Source of the DNA: Pseudomonas poae
Lineage (GTDB): Bacteria > Pseudomonadota > Gammaproteobacteria > Pseudomonadales > Pseudomonadaceae
Assembly: GCF_001439785.1 (NCBI RefSeq)
Contig: NZ_JYLI01000028.1
Span: forward strand, 1-59,209
Length of the DNA: 59,209 nt
Reading direction: 5' to 3'
Every line of letters starts with the position of its first letter. The first letter of the stretch is position 1. Positions 43,071 to 51,637 of this stretch are shown piece after piece. Below the pieces are notes generated by a model. That model ran no database searches, was not told the origin of the DNA, and saw only the letters and a program-made list of their open reading frames with translations. The position numbers and the translations under genes are program-made.

Positions 43071-44498
43071 GTGACCTCGATTTTCTGGTACGACTATGAA
43101 ACCACCGGCATCAATCCTCGCAGCGATCGCCCTCTTCAGGTCGCCGGTATTCGTACCGATCACGACCTCAACGAGATAGACGCGCCGGTCAACCTGTTTT
43201 GCCTGCCAAGCGACGATATCCTGCCTCATCCGGCAGCCTGTGCCATTACAGGCATCACGCCTGCGATACTGGCGCAAAAGGGCCTGGCCGAGGCCGACTT
43301 CATGACCCGTGTGCACGCGCAGCTGGCAGCCCCCGGCACCTGTGGCGCCGGTTACAACACCTTGCGGTTTGATGATGAAATGACGCGGTACAGCCTTTAC
43401 CGCAATTTTTTCGACCCTTATGCGCGGGAATGGCAGGGCGGCAACAGCCGCTGGGACTTGATCGATGTGGTCCGCACGGCCTACGCGTTGCGCCCCGAAG
43501 GGATCACCTGGCCCGAACAGGACGGGCGCGTTACCCTCAAGCTTGATCGCCTGACGCAGGCCAACGGGATTGATCATGGCCAGGCGCACGATGCGTTGTC
43601 AGACGTACGCGCCACGATTGCACTGGCTCGCCTGGTCCGTAAGAAACAGCCCAAGCTGTTCGACTGGCTCTTTCAACTGCGCAGCAAGCAACGCGTCATG
43701 GACCAGGTACGCCTGCTGCAGCCGATGGTACATATCTCCGGGCGCTTTTCCGCCGAGCGTCACTATCTGGGTGTGGTGCTGCCGCTGGCCTGGCACCCGC
43801 GCAACCGCAATGCCTTGATCGTGTGCGACCTGGGGCTCGATCCACAGGGGCTGCTCGCGCTGGACGCTGAAACTTTACGTCAGCGTCTCTATACGCGCCG
43901 CGACGAACTGGCCGAGGGCGAACTGCCTGTGCCGCTCAAGTTGGTGCATATCAACCGTTGTCCGGTGGTCGCCCCTTTGAGTGTGCTGCGTGCCCAGGAC
44001 TGTGAGCGGTTGCAGTTGGATATGGACAGTTATCAAGCACGCGCGCTGCGGCTAACTGACGCACAGGATGTATGGCGTGACAAGTTGATGGCTATTTATG
44101 CCGAGGACGATTTTGCCGCAAATGAAGATCCCGAGCAGCAGCTGTACGCTGGTTTTATCGGCGACCGCGACCGCCGCTTGTGTGAACAAGTCAGGGCCGC
44201 AGAACCTGCACAACTCGCCCGTCAACAGTGGCCCTTTGATGATCACCGTTTACCGGAATTGTTATTTCGCTACCGCGCCCGTAACTTTGCTGAAACCTTG
44301 AGTCACGAGGAGCAACAACGCTGGAAACTTTTCTGTCAGCAACGTTTGTCGGACGCACAATGGGGCGCTCCCAATACCCTGGAATCATTTAATCTTGCGC
44401 GACGAGAATTGATGATTAGTGCTACATCGATTCAGTGTGAGGTGCTGGATCAATGGCAAGAGTATGTCGATGCTTTAGCGCTGCGGATGAATCTGTAG
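43071..44498 (+). CDS. sbcB: Exodeoxyribonuclease I
   Basis: 475 residues starting at a GTG. A DnaQ-like DEDDh 3'-5' exonuclease domain opens the protein (WYDYETTGINPRSDRPLQVAGIRTD), with the late acid/histidine pair in IDHGQAHDALSDVRATIAL; the SH3-like and helical extension of ExoI follows. It degrades single-stranded DNA in recombination and mismatch repair. The length matches E. coli SbcB (475). It is followed by a terminator shared with the convergent mvaT. Confidence 0.93.
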   Translation: MTSIFWYDYETTGINPRSDRPLQVAGIRTDHDLNEIDAPVNLFCLPSDDILPHPAACAITGITPAILAQKGLAEADFMTRVHAQLAAPGTCGAGYNTLRFDDEMTRYSLYRNFFDPYAREWQGGNSRWDLIDVVRTAYALRPEGITWPEQDGRVTLKLDRLTQANGIDHGQAHDALSDVRATIALARLVRKKQPKLFDWLFQLRSKQRVMDQVRLLQPMVHISGRFSAERHYLGVVLPLAWHPRNRNALIVCDLGLDPQGLLALDAETLRQRLYTRRDELAEGELPVPLKLVHINRCPVVAPLSVLRAQDCERLQLDMDSYQARALRLTDAQDVWRDKLMAIYAEDDFAANEDPEQQLYAGFIGDRDRRLCEQVRAAEPAQLARQQWPFDDHRLPELLFRYRARNFAETLSHEEQQRWKLFCQQRLSDAQWGAPNTLESFNLARRELMISATSIQCEVLDQWQEYVDALALRMNL

Positions 44499-44527
44499 GA
44501 AAATAATTGCGCAATTGTTTCGGCAAT

Positions 44528-44553
44528 AAAAAAACGCCAGCAAGCTGGCGTTT
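44528..44553. terminator. Bidirectional terminator between sbcB and mvaT
   Basis: AAACGCCAGC (44532-44541) and GCTGGCGTTT (44544-44553); on the minus strand the stem is followed by a run of T. Confidence 0.85.
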
Positions 44554-44588
44554 CAGGGTGTCGCAAATCAGGCAGGACCTGGCAAGGC

Positions 44589-44963
44589 TTAGCCGAGCAG
44601 AGTGGACCAACCTTCAACCACGTCACCGCCCCACTTGGCTTTCCACTCTTTCAGCGTCTTGTGGTTGCCACCTTTGGTTTCAATCACTTCACCGTTGTGC
44701 GGGTTTTTGTATTGCTTGACCTTGCGAGCACGTTTGGTGCCGGTAGTTTTCACAGCGCCACGCGGTGCTTTAACTTTCGACTCTGGATCGAGCAGCGCGA
44801 TGATGTCGCGCAGCGACTTGGAGTATTCACCCATCAAGGTGCGCAGTTTGCCTTCAAATTCCAGCTCGGTTTTCAGTTTGTCGTCTTGGGACAAATTCTT
44901 CAAACGGGCTTGCAGCTCTTTGATGGCTTCTTCGGTGGCGCGGTATTCGTTGATCAGGGACAT
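44589..44963 (-). CDS. mvaT: MvaT, H-NS-like xenogeneic silencer
   Basis: 124 residues from the ATG at 44963. The N-terminal half is a coiled-coil oligomerisation region (MSLINEYRATEEAIKELQARL and on) and the C-terminal half binds AT-rich DNA (KRARKVKQYKNPHNGEVIETKGGNHKTLKEWKAKWG, the AT-pincer region). It silences horizontally acquired, AT-rich genes and affects many virulence and biofilm genes in pseudomonads. In P. aeruginosa mvaT is also between sbcB and purU1. A 347-bp AT-rich leader precedes it. Confidence 0.95.
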   Translation of the reverse strand: MSLINEYRATEEAIKELQARLKNLSQDDKLKTELEFEGKLRTLMGEYSKSLRDIIALLDPESKVKAPRGAVKTTGTKRARKVKQYKNPHNGEVIETKGGNHKTLKEWKAKWGGDVVEGWSTLLG

Positions 44964-45310
44964 GTGGACTACCTTATGTAGAACGCTGATGACAGGGACA
45001 GTGCGCCAATAATAGTCAGGCAATTTGCTCAAGTAAACATTTAAGCGTGTATTCGGGTGAATTACTCTGAATGTAAGCAGCCACGCGATGCAATCGAGTT
45101 AATAAGTAGCGGTATGCGCAACGACCTTCTGATTAATGTCCCGCTTACTGCCCACGCGTGAGGTTGTAGATTTAAGTAAATGCGGTAAAACCTTACACAA
45201 TTAAGGGGCACCGGCAGAGCGTAGCGCAGAATAAGCGTGAAGGAATACTGCAGTTTTTCTGCGCAATCGCTAGAATGGCGGCCTTTGCGAAGTTCTGGAG
45301 TTTCCCCCTA
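44964..45310. other. 347-bp intergenic region between divergent mvaT and purU
   Basis: AT-richer than its surroundings; it presumably holds the mvaT promoter (44970-45060) and a purU promoter (a TAGAAT -10-like hexamer at 45271-45276). No coding region, tRNA or strong hairpin is visible. MvaT could bind its own AT-rich leader, but no specific site can be named. Confidence 0.5.
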
Positions 45311-46159
45311 ATGCGCACTTTTCGGCTGGTGATTGCTTGCCCGGACCGGGTTGGCATCGTTGCCAAAGTCAGTAACTTTCTGGCCTCCCATAACGGTTGG
45401 ATCACCGAGGCGAGCCATCACTCGGACGATCTCAGCGGTTGGTTTTTCATGCGTCACGAAATACGTGCCGACACGCTTCCCTTTGGTCTGCAAGCCTTCC
45501 GCGAGGCGTTTGCGCCGATTGCCGAAGAGTTTTCGATGACCTGGCATATCACGGACACCGAGCAGAAAAAACGTGTGGTGCTGATGGCCAGCCGTGAGTC
45601 CCACTGCCTGGCCGACTTGCTGCACCGCTGGCACAGCGATGAGCTGGACTGCGAGATTGCCTGCGTGATCTCCAACCATGACGACCTGCGCAGCATGGTC
45701 GAGTGGCATGGCATCCCGTATTACCACGTGCCGGTCAATCCGCAGGACAAGGAGCCGGCGTTCGCCGAGGTTTCCCGTCTGGTCGGGCAGCATGAAGCCG
45801 ACGTGGTGGTGCTGGCGCGCTACATGCAAATCCTGCCGCCGGAACTGTGCCGTGAATACGCCGGCAGGGTGATCAACATTCACCACAGCTTCCTGCCCTC
45901 GTTTGTGGGTGCCAAGCCTTACCATCAGGCATCCCTGCGCGGCGTGAAGTTGATTGGCGCAACCTGTCACTACGTCACCGAAGAGCTGGATGCTGGCCCG
46001 ATCATCGAGCAGGACGTGGTGCGTGTCAGCCACAGCGACAGCATTGAAGACATGGTGCGTTTCGGCCGTGACGTCGAGAAGATGGTGCTGGCCCGTGGCC
46101 TGCGTTATCACCTGGAAGATCGCGTGCTGGTGCATGGCAACAAGACGGTCGTGTTCTGA
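45311..46159 (+). CDS. purU: Formyltetrahydrofolate deformylase
   Basis: 282 residues. An ACT regulatory domain (RLVIACPDRVGIVAKVSNFLASHNGWITEASHHSD) is followed by the formyltransferase-like hydrolase domain with INIHHSFLPSFVGAKPYHQA and GATCHYVTEELDAGPII, including the catalytic histidine and aspartate. It hydrolyses 10-formyl-THF to formate and THF, feeding purine synthesis and balancing one-carbon units. The ATG at 45311 gives the usual length; an ATG at 45275 lacks a ribosome-binding site. Confidence 0.94.
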   Translation: MRTFRLVIACPDRVGIVAKVSNFLASHNGWITEASHHSDDLSGWFFMRHEIRADTLPFGLQAFREAFAPIAEEFSMTWHITDTEQKKRVVLMASRESHCLADLLHRWHSDELDCEIACVISNHDDLRSMVEWHGIPYYHVPVNPQDKEPAFAEVSRLVGQHEADVVVLARYMQILPPELCREYAGRVINIHHSFLPSFVGAKPYHQASLRGVKLIGATCHYVTEELDAGPIIEQDVVRVSHSDSIEDMVRFGRDVEKMVLARGLRYHLEDRVLVHGNKTVVF

Positions 46160-46179
46160 TCACGGCGATTGAAGAATCG

Positions 46180-46216
46180 AGGGCCTGGGCGTTAAATCGT
46201 CCCAGGCCCTTTTTCT
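46180..46216 (+). terminator. Terminator of purU
   Basis: GGGCCTGGG (46181-46189) pairs with CCCAGGCCC (46201-46209), followed by five T. Confidence 0.88.
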
Positions 46217-46241
46217 TTGCCTGAACGTCGAGGATTGAGTC

Positions 46242-46412
46242 ATGAATGACCCTTTGGACAAAGCCACCGCAAAGGCCCCGGCGACCCTGGGCGAAGGCTG
46301 TTTGAGCCGTTATGACCCGGATGAACTGAACAGTGAAGACGGCACGGATTTTCCCGGTGCCGCCCAGTTATGGGAACGCGAGCGCAGCAAGCCCGAGCCT
46401 GAAAAAGACTGA
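46242..46412 (+). CDS. Small acidic conserved protein
   Basis: 56 residues: MNDPLDKATAKAPATLGEGC at the start and WERERSKPEPEKD at the end, strongly charged. GAGGA at 46230-46234 precedes the ATG. It lies between the purU terminator and a HerA-like ATPase gene. No domain is recognised; the ribosome-binding site and codon use resemble its neighbours, which supports a real gene. Confidence 0.6.
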   Translation: MNDPLDKATAKAPATLGEGCLSRYDPDELNSEDGTDFPGAAQLWERERSKPEPEKD

Positions 46413-46433
46413 TGAGGGTCGAACGTTGCCCAT

Positions 46434-46468
46434 CCTTCAAGCGCAGATTTTTATTCATCGCTTGAAGG
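46434..46468. other. Hairpin between the small protein and the HerA-like ATPase genes
   Basis: CCTTCAAGCG (46434-46443) and CGCTTGAAGG (46459-46468) form a perfect 10-bp stem around a 15-base AT-rich loop. There is no T-run in the plus direction, so it is more likely a leader structure or processing site than a terminator. Confidence 0.55.
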
Positions 46469-46522
46469 GGCCGCTAATGTCTTAATATTCCAAGCGCCTA
46501 CCTGCGGCATTGGAGATCAACC

Positions 46523-48013
46523 ATGGGTGACGAAATGCCTGATTCCACACAACTGCTTATCGGTGCCGACTCAGACGGCCAGCCCATAGCCCAGCCCATG
46601 CGCCTGGCCAATCGTCACGGATTGATTGCCGGAGCCACGGGCACTGGCAAGACCGTCACCTTGCAACGCCTGGCGGAAGCGTTCAGCGATGCGGGTGTGG
46701 CGGTATTTGCCGCCGACATCAAAGGTGACCTCTGTGGCCTGGGCGCCGCCGCCAATCCCCAGGGCAAGGTGGCCGAGCGTATCGCCGGCATGCCTTTCAT
46801 TAATTACACCGCCAAGGCTTACCCCGTCACGCTGTGGGATATCCACGGCCAGTCCGGTCATCCATTGCGCACCACCATCAGCGAAATGGGCCCGCTCCTG
46901 CTCGGCAGCCTGTTGGAACTCACCGACAGCCAGCAGTCGGCGCTGTACGCCGCCTTCAAGGTGGCCGACCGCGAAGGCCTGTTGCTGCTGGACCTCAAGG
47001 ATCTCAAGGCGCTGCTCAATCACCTGCACTATCACCCGCAACTGCTGGGCGATGACGCGGCATTGATGAACACGGGCTCCAGCCAGGCGCTGCTGCGACG
47101 TCTGGCGGTGCTGGAACAGCAGGGCGCCGACGCCTTGTTCGGCGAGCCCGCGTTGCAACTTGAAGATATCTTGCAGCCCGCAGCAGATGGCCGTGGCCGT
47201 ATTCATCTATTGGATGCCAGCCGTCTCGTGCATGAAGCACCAAAGGTGTACGCCACGTTCCTGTTATGGCTCCTGGCGGAGCTGTTCGAACAATTGCCGG
47301 AGCGCGGCGATGCCGAAAAGCCGTTGCTGGCACTGTTCTTCGATGAGGCCCATTTGTTGTTTGCCGATACTCCCAAGGCCTTGCAGGATCGGCTGGAGCA
47401 AGTGGTGCGGTTGATTCGCTCCAAAGGCGTTGGCGTGTATTTCGTCACGCAGTCCCCAGGGGATCTGCCTGACACCGTGCTCGCGCAGCTCGGCCTGCGT
47501 ATCCAGCACGGCCTGCGTGCGTTCACCACTAAAGAGCAGAAATCGCTGCGCGCCGTGGCTGAGGGTTTCCGTGCGAACCCGGCGTTCGATGCCTTAACGG
47601 TGCTGACGGAGCTGGGCACGGGTGAGGCGTTGGTCGGCACCTTGCAGGAAAAGGGCACGCCGGAGGTGGTCCAGCGGGTGCTGGTGGCGCCGCCACAATC
47701 GCGGATCGGCCCGCTCAGCGAGGTCGAGCGTGCGGCGCTGATCGCCAGTTCGCCCCTGCAAGGCCGCTATGACAAACCGATTGATCGCGAATCCGCCTAT
47801 GAAGTGCTGATGGCACGCAAGGCGCTGGGGCCAGGCGCAGCGTCTGCGCCTGCAGCTCAGGAACCGAGCTTCACCGACAAGGCCGGCGCGTTTCTGGGAA
47901 CGGCGGCAGGCAAGGCGCTCAAATCCGCGATGCAGCAGGCCGCCAATCAAATAGGGCGGCAGTTGGTGCGCGGTTTACTGGGCTCGTTGCTCGGCGGCAG
48001 CAAGCGCAAGTAG
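46523..48013 (+). CDS. HerA-like ATPase (DUF853, YjgR type)
   Basis: 496 residues, HerA/FtsK superfamily. Walker A GATGTGKT at about 38-45, Walker B LLALFFDEAHLLF at about 267-279, sensor region VYFVTQSPGDLPDTVLAQLG, and an arginine-rich C-terminal helix. E. coli YjgR is the closest named relative; the function is not established, though HerA-type motors commonly pump DNA. GGAGA precedes the ATG. The C-terminal 70 residues are low-complexity Ala/Gly-rich and amphipathic. Confidence 0.85.
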   Translation: MGDEMPDSTQLLIGADSDGQPIAQPMRLANRHGLIAGATGTGKTVTLQRLAEAFSDAGVAVFAADIKGDLCGLGAAANPQGKVAERIAGMPFINYTAKAYPVTLWDIHGQSGHPLRTTISEMGPLLLGSLLELTDSQQSALYAAFKVADREGLLLLDLKDLKALLNHLHYHPQLLGDDAALMNTGSSQALLRRLAVLEQQGADALFGEPALQLEDILQPAADGRGRIHLLDASRLVHEAPKVYATFLLWLLAELFEQLPERGDAEKPLLALFFDEAHLLFADTPKALQDRLEQVVRLIRSKGVGVYFVTQSPGDLPDTVLAQLGLRIQHGLRAFTTKEQKSLRAVAEGFRANPAFDALTVLTELGTGEALVGTLQEKGTPEVVQRVLVAPPQSRIGPLSEVERAALIASSPLQGRYDKPIDRESAYEVLMARKALGPGAASAPAAQEPSFTDKAGAFLGTAAGKALKSAMQQAANQIGRQLVRGLLGSLLGGSKRK

Positions 48014-48017
48014 CGGC

Positions 48018-48473
48018 TCAGGCCTTGGGCCTGGCGTGGGCGGCGAGCCGTTCCAGCGCCGCGCGCAAGCCTGGATCGCTGATCCCGTCGGCCGTGGCCT
48101 GGATGGTTTCGGCGGCATTCTCCGACAGATCCATCGTATGGCCGACCGCACCTTGCTGCACGGTAGGCGGCTGTACCTTGAACTGGATGCGCGTCAGGCT
48201 GGCGAACTCATCAAATACCATCAATTGCCGCTGCAGGCGTTTTTGCTGGTAGCGCAGGCGGGTCGCCCAATGGCCGTCGGTGACGATCAGCAGCAAATTG
48301 CCTTCACGCCAGGACGCCACGTGACAATGTTCGCGTGCGGCCGGTTGCAGTTGGCTTTCGAGCAGGCGTTGCAGGTGGCCCAGGCGTTGGGCGTGGCCGA
48401 AGATGGCTTTCAACGGCTTGGCTTCGCGAAGCAACACGCTGGGTGCGCGGGCTGTGAGAGGGCGAAATGCCAT
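48018..48473 (-). CDS. dciA: DciA, replicative helicase loader (DUF721)
   Basis: 151 residues from the ATG at 48473. The DUF721 pattern is visible: LKAIFGHAQRLGHLQRLLESQLQPAAREHCHVASWREGNLLLIVTDGHWATRLRYQ, a KH-like domain. DciA loads DnaB in bacteria that lack DnaC. It lies next to secA, divergently, as in P. aeruginosa. Its stop is five bases from that of the convergent HerA-like gene. Confidence 0.87.
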   Translation of the reverse strand: MAFRPLTARAPSVLLREAKPLKAIFGHAQRLGHLQRLLESQLQPAAREHCHVASWREGNLLLIVTDGHWATRLRYQQKRLQRQLMVFDEFASLTRIQFKVQPPTVQQGAVGHTMDLSENAAETIQATADGISDPGLRAALERLAAHARPKA

Positions 48474-48778
48474 GAGCGGACACCTTAAGTAACAGAGCGG
48501 CCATCTTAACAGAAAGCACCCAGGCGGCCCCGGGCAATGCCGATGCACGGCTTTTCCCGTGAAATCAATAAGTAACTTCTGCACCTGACGGGTTGAAGTT
48601 CGCGCAAAAGCCCTTATTTTAAACAGGCCCTCTCACAGCCTCATGCCAGCATCTGGGAACAACGCCACTTTCCTCACCCACGTTTCCGGGTAGAATGCGC
48701 GTTCGCATGCGGCCGTGAGGGCTGCTCGGGCCACTGACGGTGCGCCCTCCATCCCTATGTGTGGAAGAACCTGCCGAT
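48474..48778. other. 305-bp promoter region between divergent dciA and secA
   Basis: TTGAAG at 48593-48598, 16 bases, then TATTTT at 48615-48620 is a plausible sigma-70 promoter toward secA; TAGAAT at 48691-48696 is a second -10 candidate. No gene is visible. A long leader before secA is known in E. coli for SecM control, but I see no secM-like frame here. Confidence 0.5.
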
Positions 48779-51514
48779 ATGTTTGCGCCTTTGTTAAAGA
48801 AACTTTTTGGAAGCAAGAATGAGCGCGAAGTCAAACGCATGCTCAAGACGGTGCAGCTGGTCAATGCTTTCGAAGAGCAGATGGTTGCCCTTTCCGACGA
48901 GCAATTGCGCGCCAAGACCCAAGAGTTCAAGGCCCGCATAGCCAAAGGTGAAACCCTCGACAAACTGCTGCCCGAAGCCTTTGCGGTTGCCCGTGAAGCC
49001 GGCAAGCGCGTAATGGGCATGCGCCACTTCGACGTCCAGTTGATCGGCGGCATGACCTTGCATGAAGGCATGATCGCCGAAATGCGTACCGGTGAAGGCA
49101 AGACCCTGGTGGCGACACTGGGCGTTTACCTCAACGCACTGTCCGGCAAGGGCGTGCACGTTGTGACCGTGAACGACTACCTGGCCCGCCGGGACGCCAA
49201 CTGGATGCGTCCGCTGTATGAATTCCTCGGCCTCACCGTCGGCGTAGTCACGCCGTTCCAGCCGCCGGAAGAGAAGCGTGCCGCCTACGCCGCCGACATC
49301 ACCTACGGCACCAACAACGAATTCGGGTTCGACTACCTGCGCGACAACATGGCGTTCAGCATGGAAGAAAAATTCCAGCGCGAACTCAATTTTGCCGTGA
49401 TCGACGAAGTCGACTCCATCCTGATCGACGAAGCCCGTACCCCGCTGATCATCTCCGGCCAGGCCGAAGACAGCTCGCGTCTGTACACCGAGATCAACAA
49501 GTTGATCCCGCGCCTGGAACAGCACATCGAGGAAGTGGAAGGCGTGGTGACCAAAGAAGGTCACTTCACCATCGACGAGAAGACCCGCCAGGTCGAACTC
49601 AATGAAGCCGGTCACCAGTATGTAGAAGACATGCTGACCCAGATCGGCCTGCTGGCTGAAGGCGAGAGCCTCTATTCGGCGCACAACCTGGGCCTGTTGA
49701 CCCATGTGTATGCCGGCCTGCGTGCCCACAAACTGTTCCACCGCAACGTCGAATACATCGTCCAGGACGGCCAGGTCGTGCTGGTTGACGAACACACCGG
49801 CCGTACCATGCCGGGTCGTCGCCTGTCCGAGGGCCTGCACCAGGCCATCGAGGCCAAGGAAGTGCTCAACATCCAGGCCGAAAGCCAGACGTTGGCGTCC
49901 ACCACCTTCCAGAACTACTTCCGTCTGTACAACAAACTGTCCGGCATGACCGGTACGGCCGACACCGAAGCCTTCGAATTCCATCAGATCTACGGTCTGT
50001 CGGTGGTGGTTATCCCGCCGAACAAGCCGCTGGCGCGCAAGGACTTCAACGACCTGGTGTTCCTGACCGCCGAAGAGAAATACGCGGCGATCATCAACGA
50101 CATCAAGGACGGCATGGCCCAGGGCCGCCCGATCCTGGTGGGCACCGCGACCATCGAGACGTCCGAGCATGTGTCCAACCTGCTCAACAAGGAAGGCATC
50201 GAGCACAAGGTCCTCAACGCCAAATTCCACGAAAAGGAAGCCGAGATCATCGCCCAGGCTGGTCGCCCAGGCGCGCTGACCATCGCGACCAACATGGCCG
50301 GTCGTGGTACCGACATCCTGTTGGGCGGCAACTGGGAAGTGGAAGTGGCTTCGCTGGACGACCCGACGCCCGAGCAGGTCGCCCAGATCAAGGCCGACTG
50401 GCAGAAACGCCATCAGGCCGTGCTGGAATCCGGTGGCCTGCAGGTGATCGCTTCCGAGCGTCACGAATCGCGTCGTATCGACAACCAGCTGCGTGGCCGT
50501 GCCGGTCGTCAGGGTGACGCCGGTTCCAGCCGTTTCTACCTGTCCCTGGAAGACAGCCTGATGCGTATCTTCGCCTCGGACCGCGTGAAAAACTTCATGA
50601 AGGCCCTGGGCATGCAATCCGGCGAGGCGATCGAGCACCGCATGGTGACCAACGCCATCGAGAAGGCCCAGCGCAAGGTTGAAGGGCGCAACTTCGACAT
50701 CCGCAAGCAACTGCTCGAGTTCGACGACGTCAACAACGAACAGCGTAAAGTGATTTATCACATGCGTAACACGTTGCTGGCCGCCGACAACATTGGCGAG
50801 ACCATTGCCGACTTCCGTCAGGATGTGCTCAACGCCACCGTGGCCGCACACATTCCGCCACAGTCCCTGCCTGAGCAGTGGGACGTTGCCGGTCTGGAAG
50901 CGGCGCTCAAGAGCGACTTCGGTGTCGACCTGCCGGTTCAGCAATGGCTGGACGAAGACGATCACCTGTACGAAGAGACGCTGCGCGAGAAGCTGATGAC
51001 AGAGCTTTTGGCCGCGTACAACGAGAAAGAAGAGCAGGCGAGCGCCGAAGCCCTGCGCACGTTCGAGAAACAGATCGTACTGCGCGTGCTGGACGACCTG
51101 TGGAAAGACCACCTGTCGACCATGGACCACCTGCGTCACGGTATCCACTTGCGCGGCTATGCCCAGAAGAACCCGAAGCAGGAGTACAAGCGCGAGTCGT
51201 TCACGCTGTTCTCCGAGTTGCTCGATTCGATCAAGCGCGATTCGATTCGCGTGCTGTCCCACGTTCAGGTGCGTCGCGAAGACCCGATCGAAGAGGAGGC
51301 ACGTCTGCGCGAGGAAGCCGAGGCACTGGCCGCGCGCATGCAGTTCCAGCATGACGAGGCACCGGGCCTGGACGCGCCGCAAGTGCTTGGCGAAGAGATC
51401 GATGTAGCCCTGGCGCAAACCCCGGTGCGCAACGATCAGAAGCTGGGCCGCAACGAACTGTGCTGGTGCGGTTCGGGCAAGAAGTACAAACACTGCCACG
51501 GCGAAATCAACTAG
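48779..51514 (+). CDS. secA: SecA preprotein translocase ATPase
   Basis: 911 residues. NBD1 with Walker A MRTGEGKTL and the DEAD-like VIDEVDSILIDEART, a cross-linking domain, NBD2 with NMAGRGTDI and GRAGRQGDAGSSRFYLSLEDSLMRIF, helical scaffold, and a C-terminal zinc tail CWCGSGKKYKHCHG that binds SecB. It drives post-translational export through SecYEG. The start at 48779 (MFAPLLKKLFGSKNER) is the conserved SecA N-terminus, with GGAAG upstream. Confidence 0.97.
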   Translation: MFAPLLKKLFGSKNEREVKRMLKTVQLVNAFEEQMVALSDEQLRAKTQEFKARIAKGETLDKLLPEAFAVAREAGKRVMGMRHFDVQLIGGMTLHEGMIAEMRTGEGKTLVATLGVYLNALSGKGVHVVTVNDYLARRDANWMRPLYEFLGLTVGVVTPFQPPEEKRAAYAADITYGTNNEFGFDYLRDNMAFSMEEKFQRELNFAVIDEVDSILIDEARTPLIISGQAEDSSRLYTEINKLIPRLEQHIEEVEGVVTKEGHFTIDEKTRQVELNEAGHQYVEDMLTQIGLLAEGESLYSAHNLGLLTHVYAGLRAHKLFHRNVEYIVQDGQVVLVDEHTGRTMPGRRLSEGLHQAIEAKEVLNIQAESQTLASTTFQNYFRLYNKLSGMTGTADTEAFEFHQIYGLSVVVIPPNKPLARKDFNDLVFLTAEEKYAAIINDIKDGMAQGRPILVGTATIETSEHVSNLLNKEGIEHKVLNAKFHEKEAEIIAQAGRPGALTIATNMAGRGTDILLGGNWEVEVASLDDPTPEQVAQIKADWQKRHQAVLESGGLQVIASERHESRRIDNQLRGRAGRQGDAGSSRFYLSLEDSLMRIFASDRVKNFMKALGMQSGEAIEHRMVTNAIEKAQRKVEGRNFDIRKQLLEFDDVNNEQRKVIYHMRNTLLAADNIGETIADFRQDVLNATVAAHIPPQSLPEQWDVAGLEAALKSDFGVDLPVQQWLDEDDHLYEETLREKLMTELLAAYNEKEEQASAEALRTFEKQIVLRVLDDLWKDHLSTMDHLRHGIHLRGYAQKNPKQEYKRESFTLFSELLDSIKRDSIRVLSHVQVRREDPIEEEARLREEAEALAARMQFQHDEAPGLDAPQVLGEEIDVALAQTPVRNDQKLGRNELCWCGSGKKYKHCHGEIN

Positions 51515-51542
51515 GATTTGCGCCTGACGCTGCAGCACCCCG

Positions 51543-51575
51543 CGCCGCGACCGGCCTCTGCCGTCGCGGCGTTTT
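51543..51575 (+). terminator. Terminator of secA
   Basis: CGCCGCGAC (51543-51551) pairs with GTCGCGGCG (51563-51571), with an additional inner GGC/GCC stem and a trailing TTTT. Confidence 0.82.
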
Positions 51576-51637
51576 GCAATTAATCTCACCGTCAATCAAG
51601 ACGGCACAGACATCATCTATTGTTGAGGAGCGCATTC

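Noticed and set aside
48794..51595. 933-codon minus-strand frame opposite secA
   Set aside because: Complementary frame of secA; Val/Phe/Gln-rich without domains.
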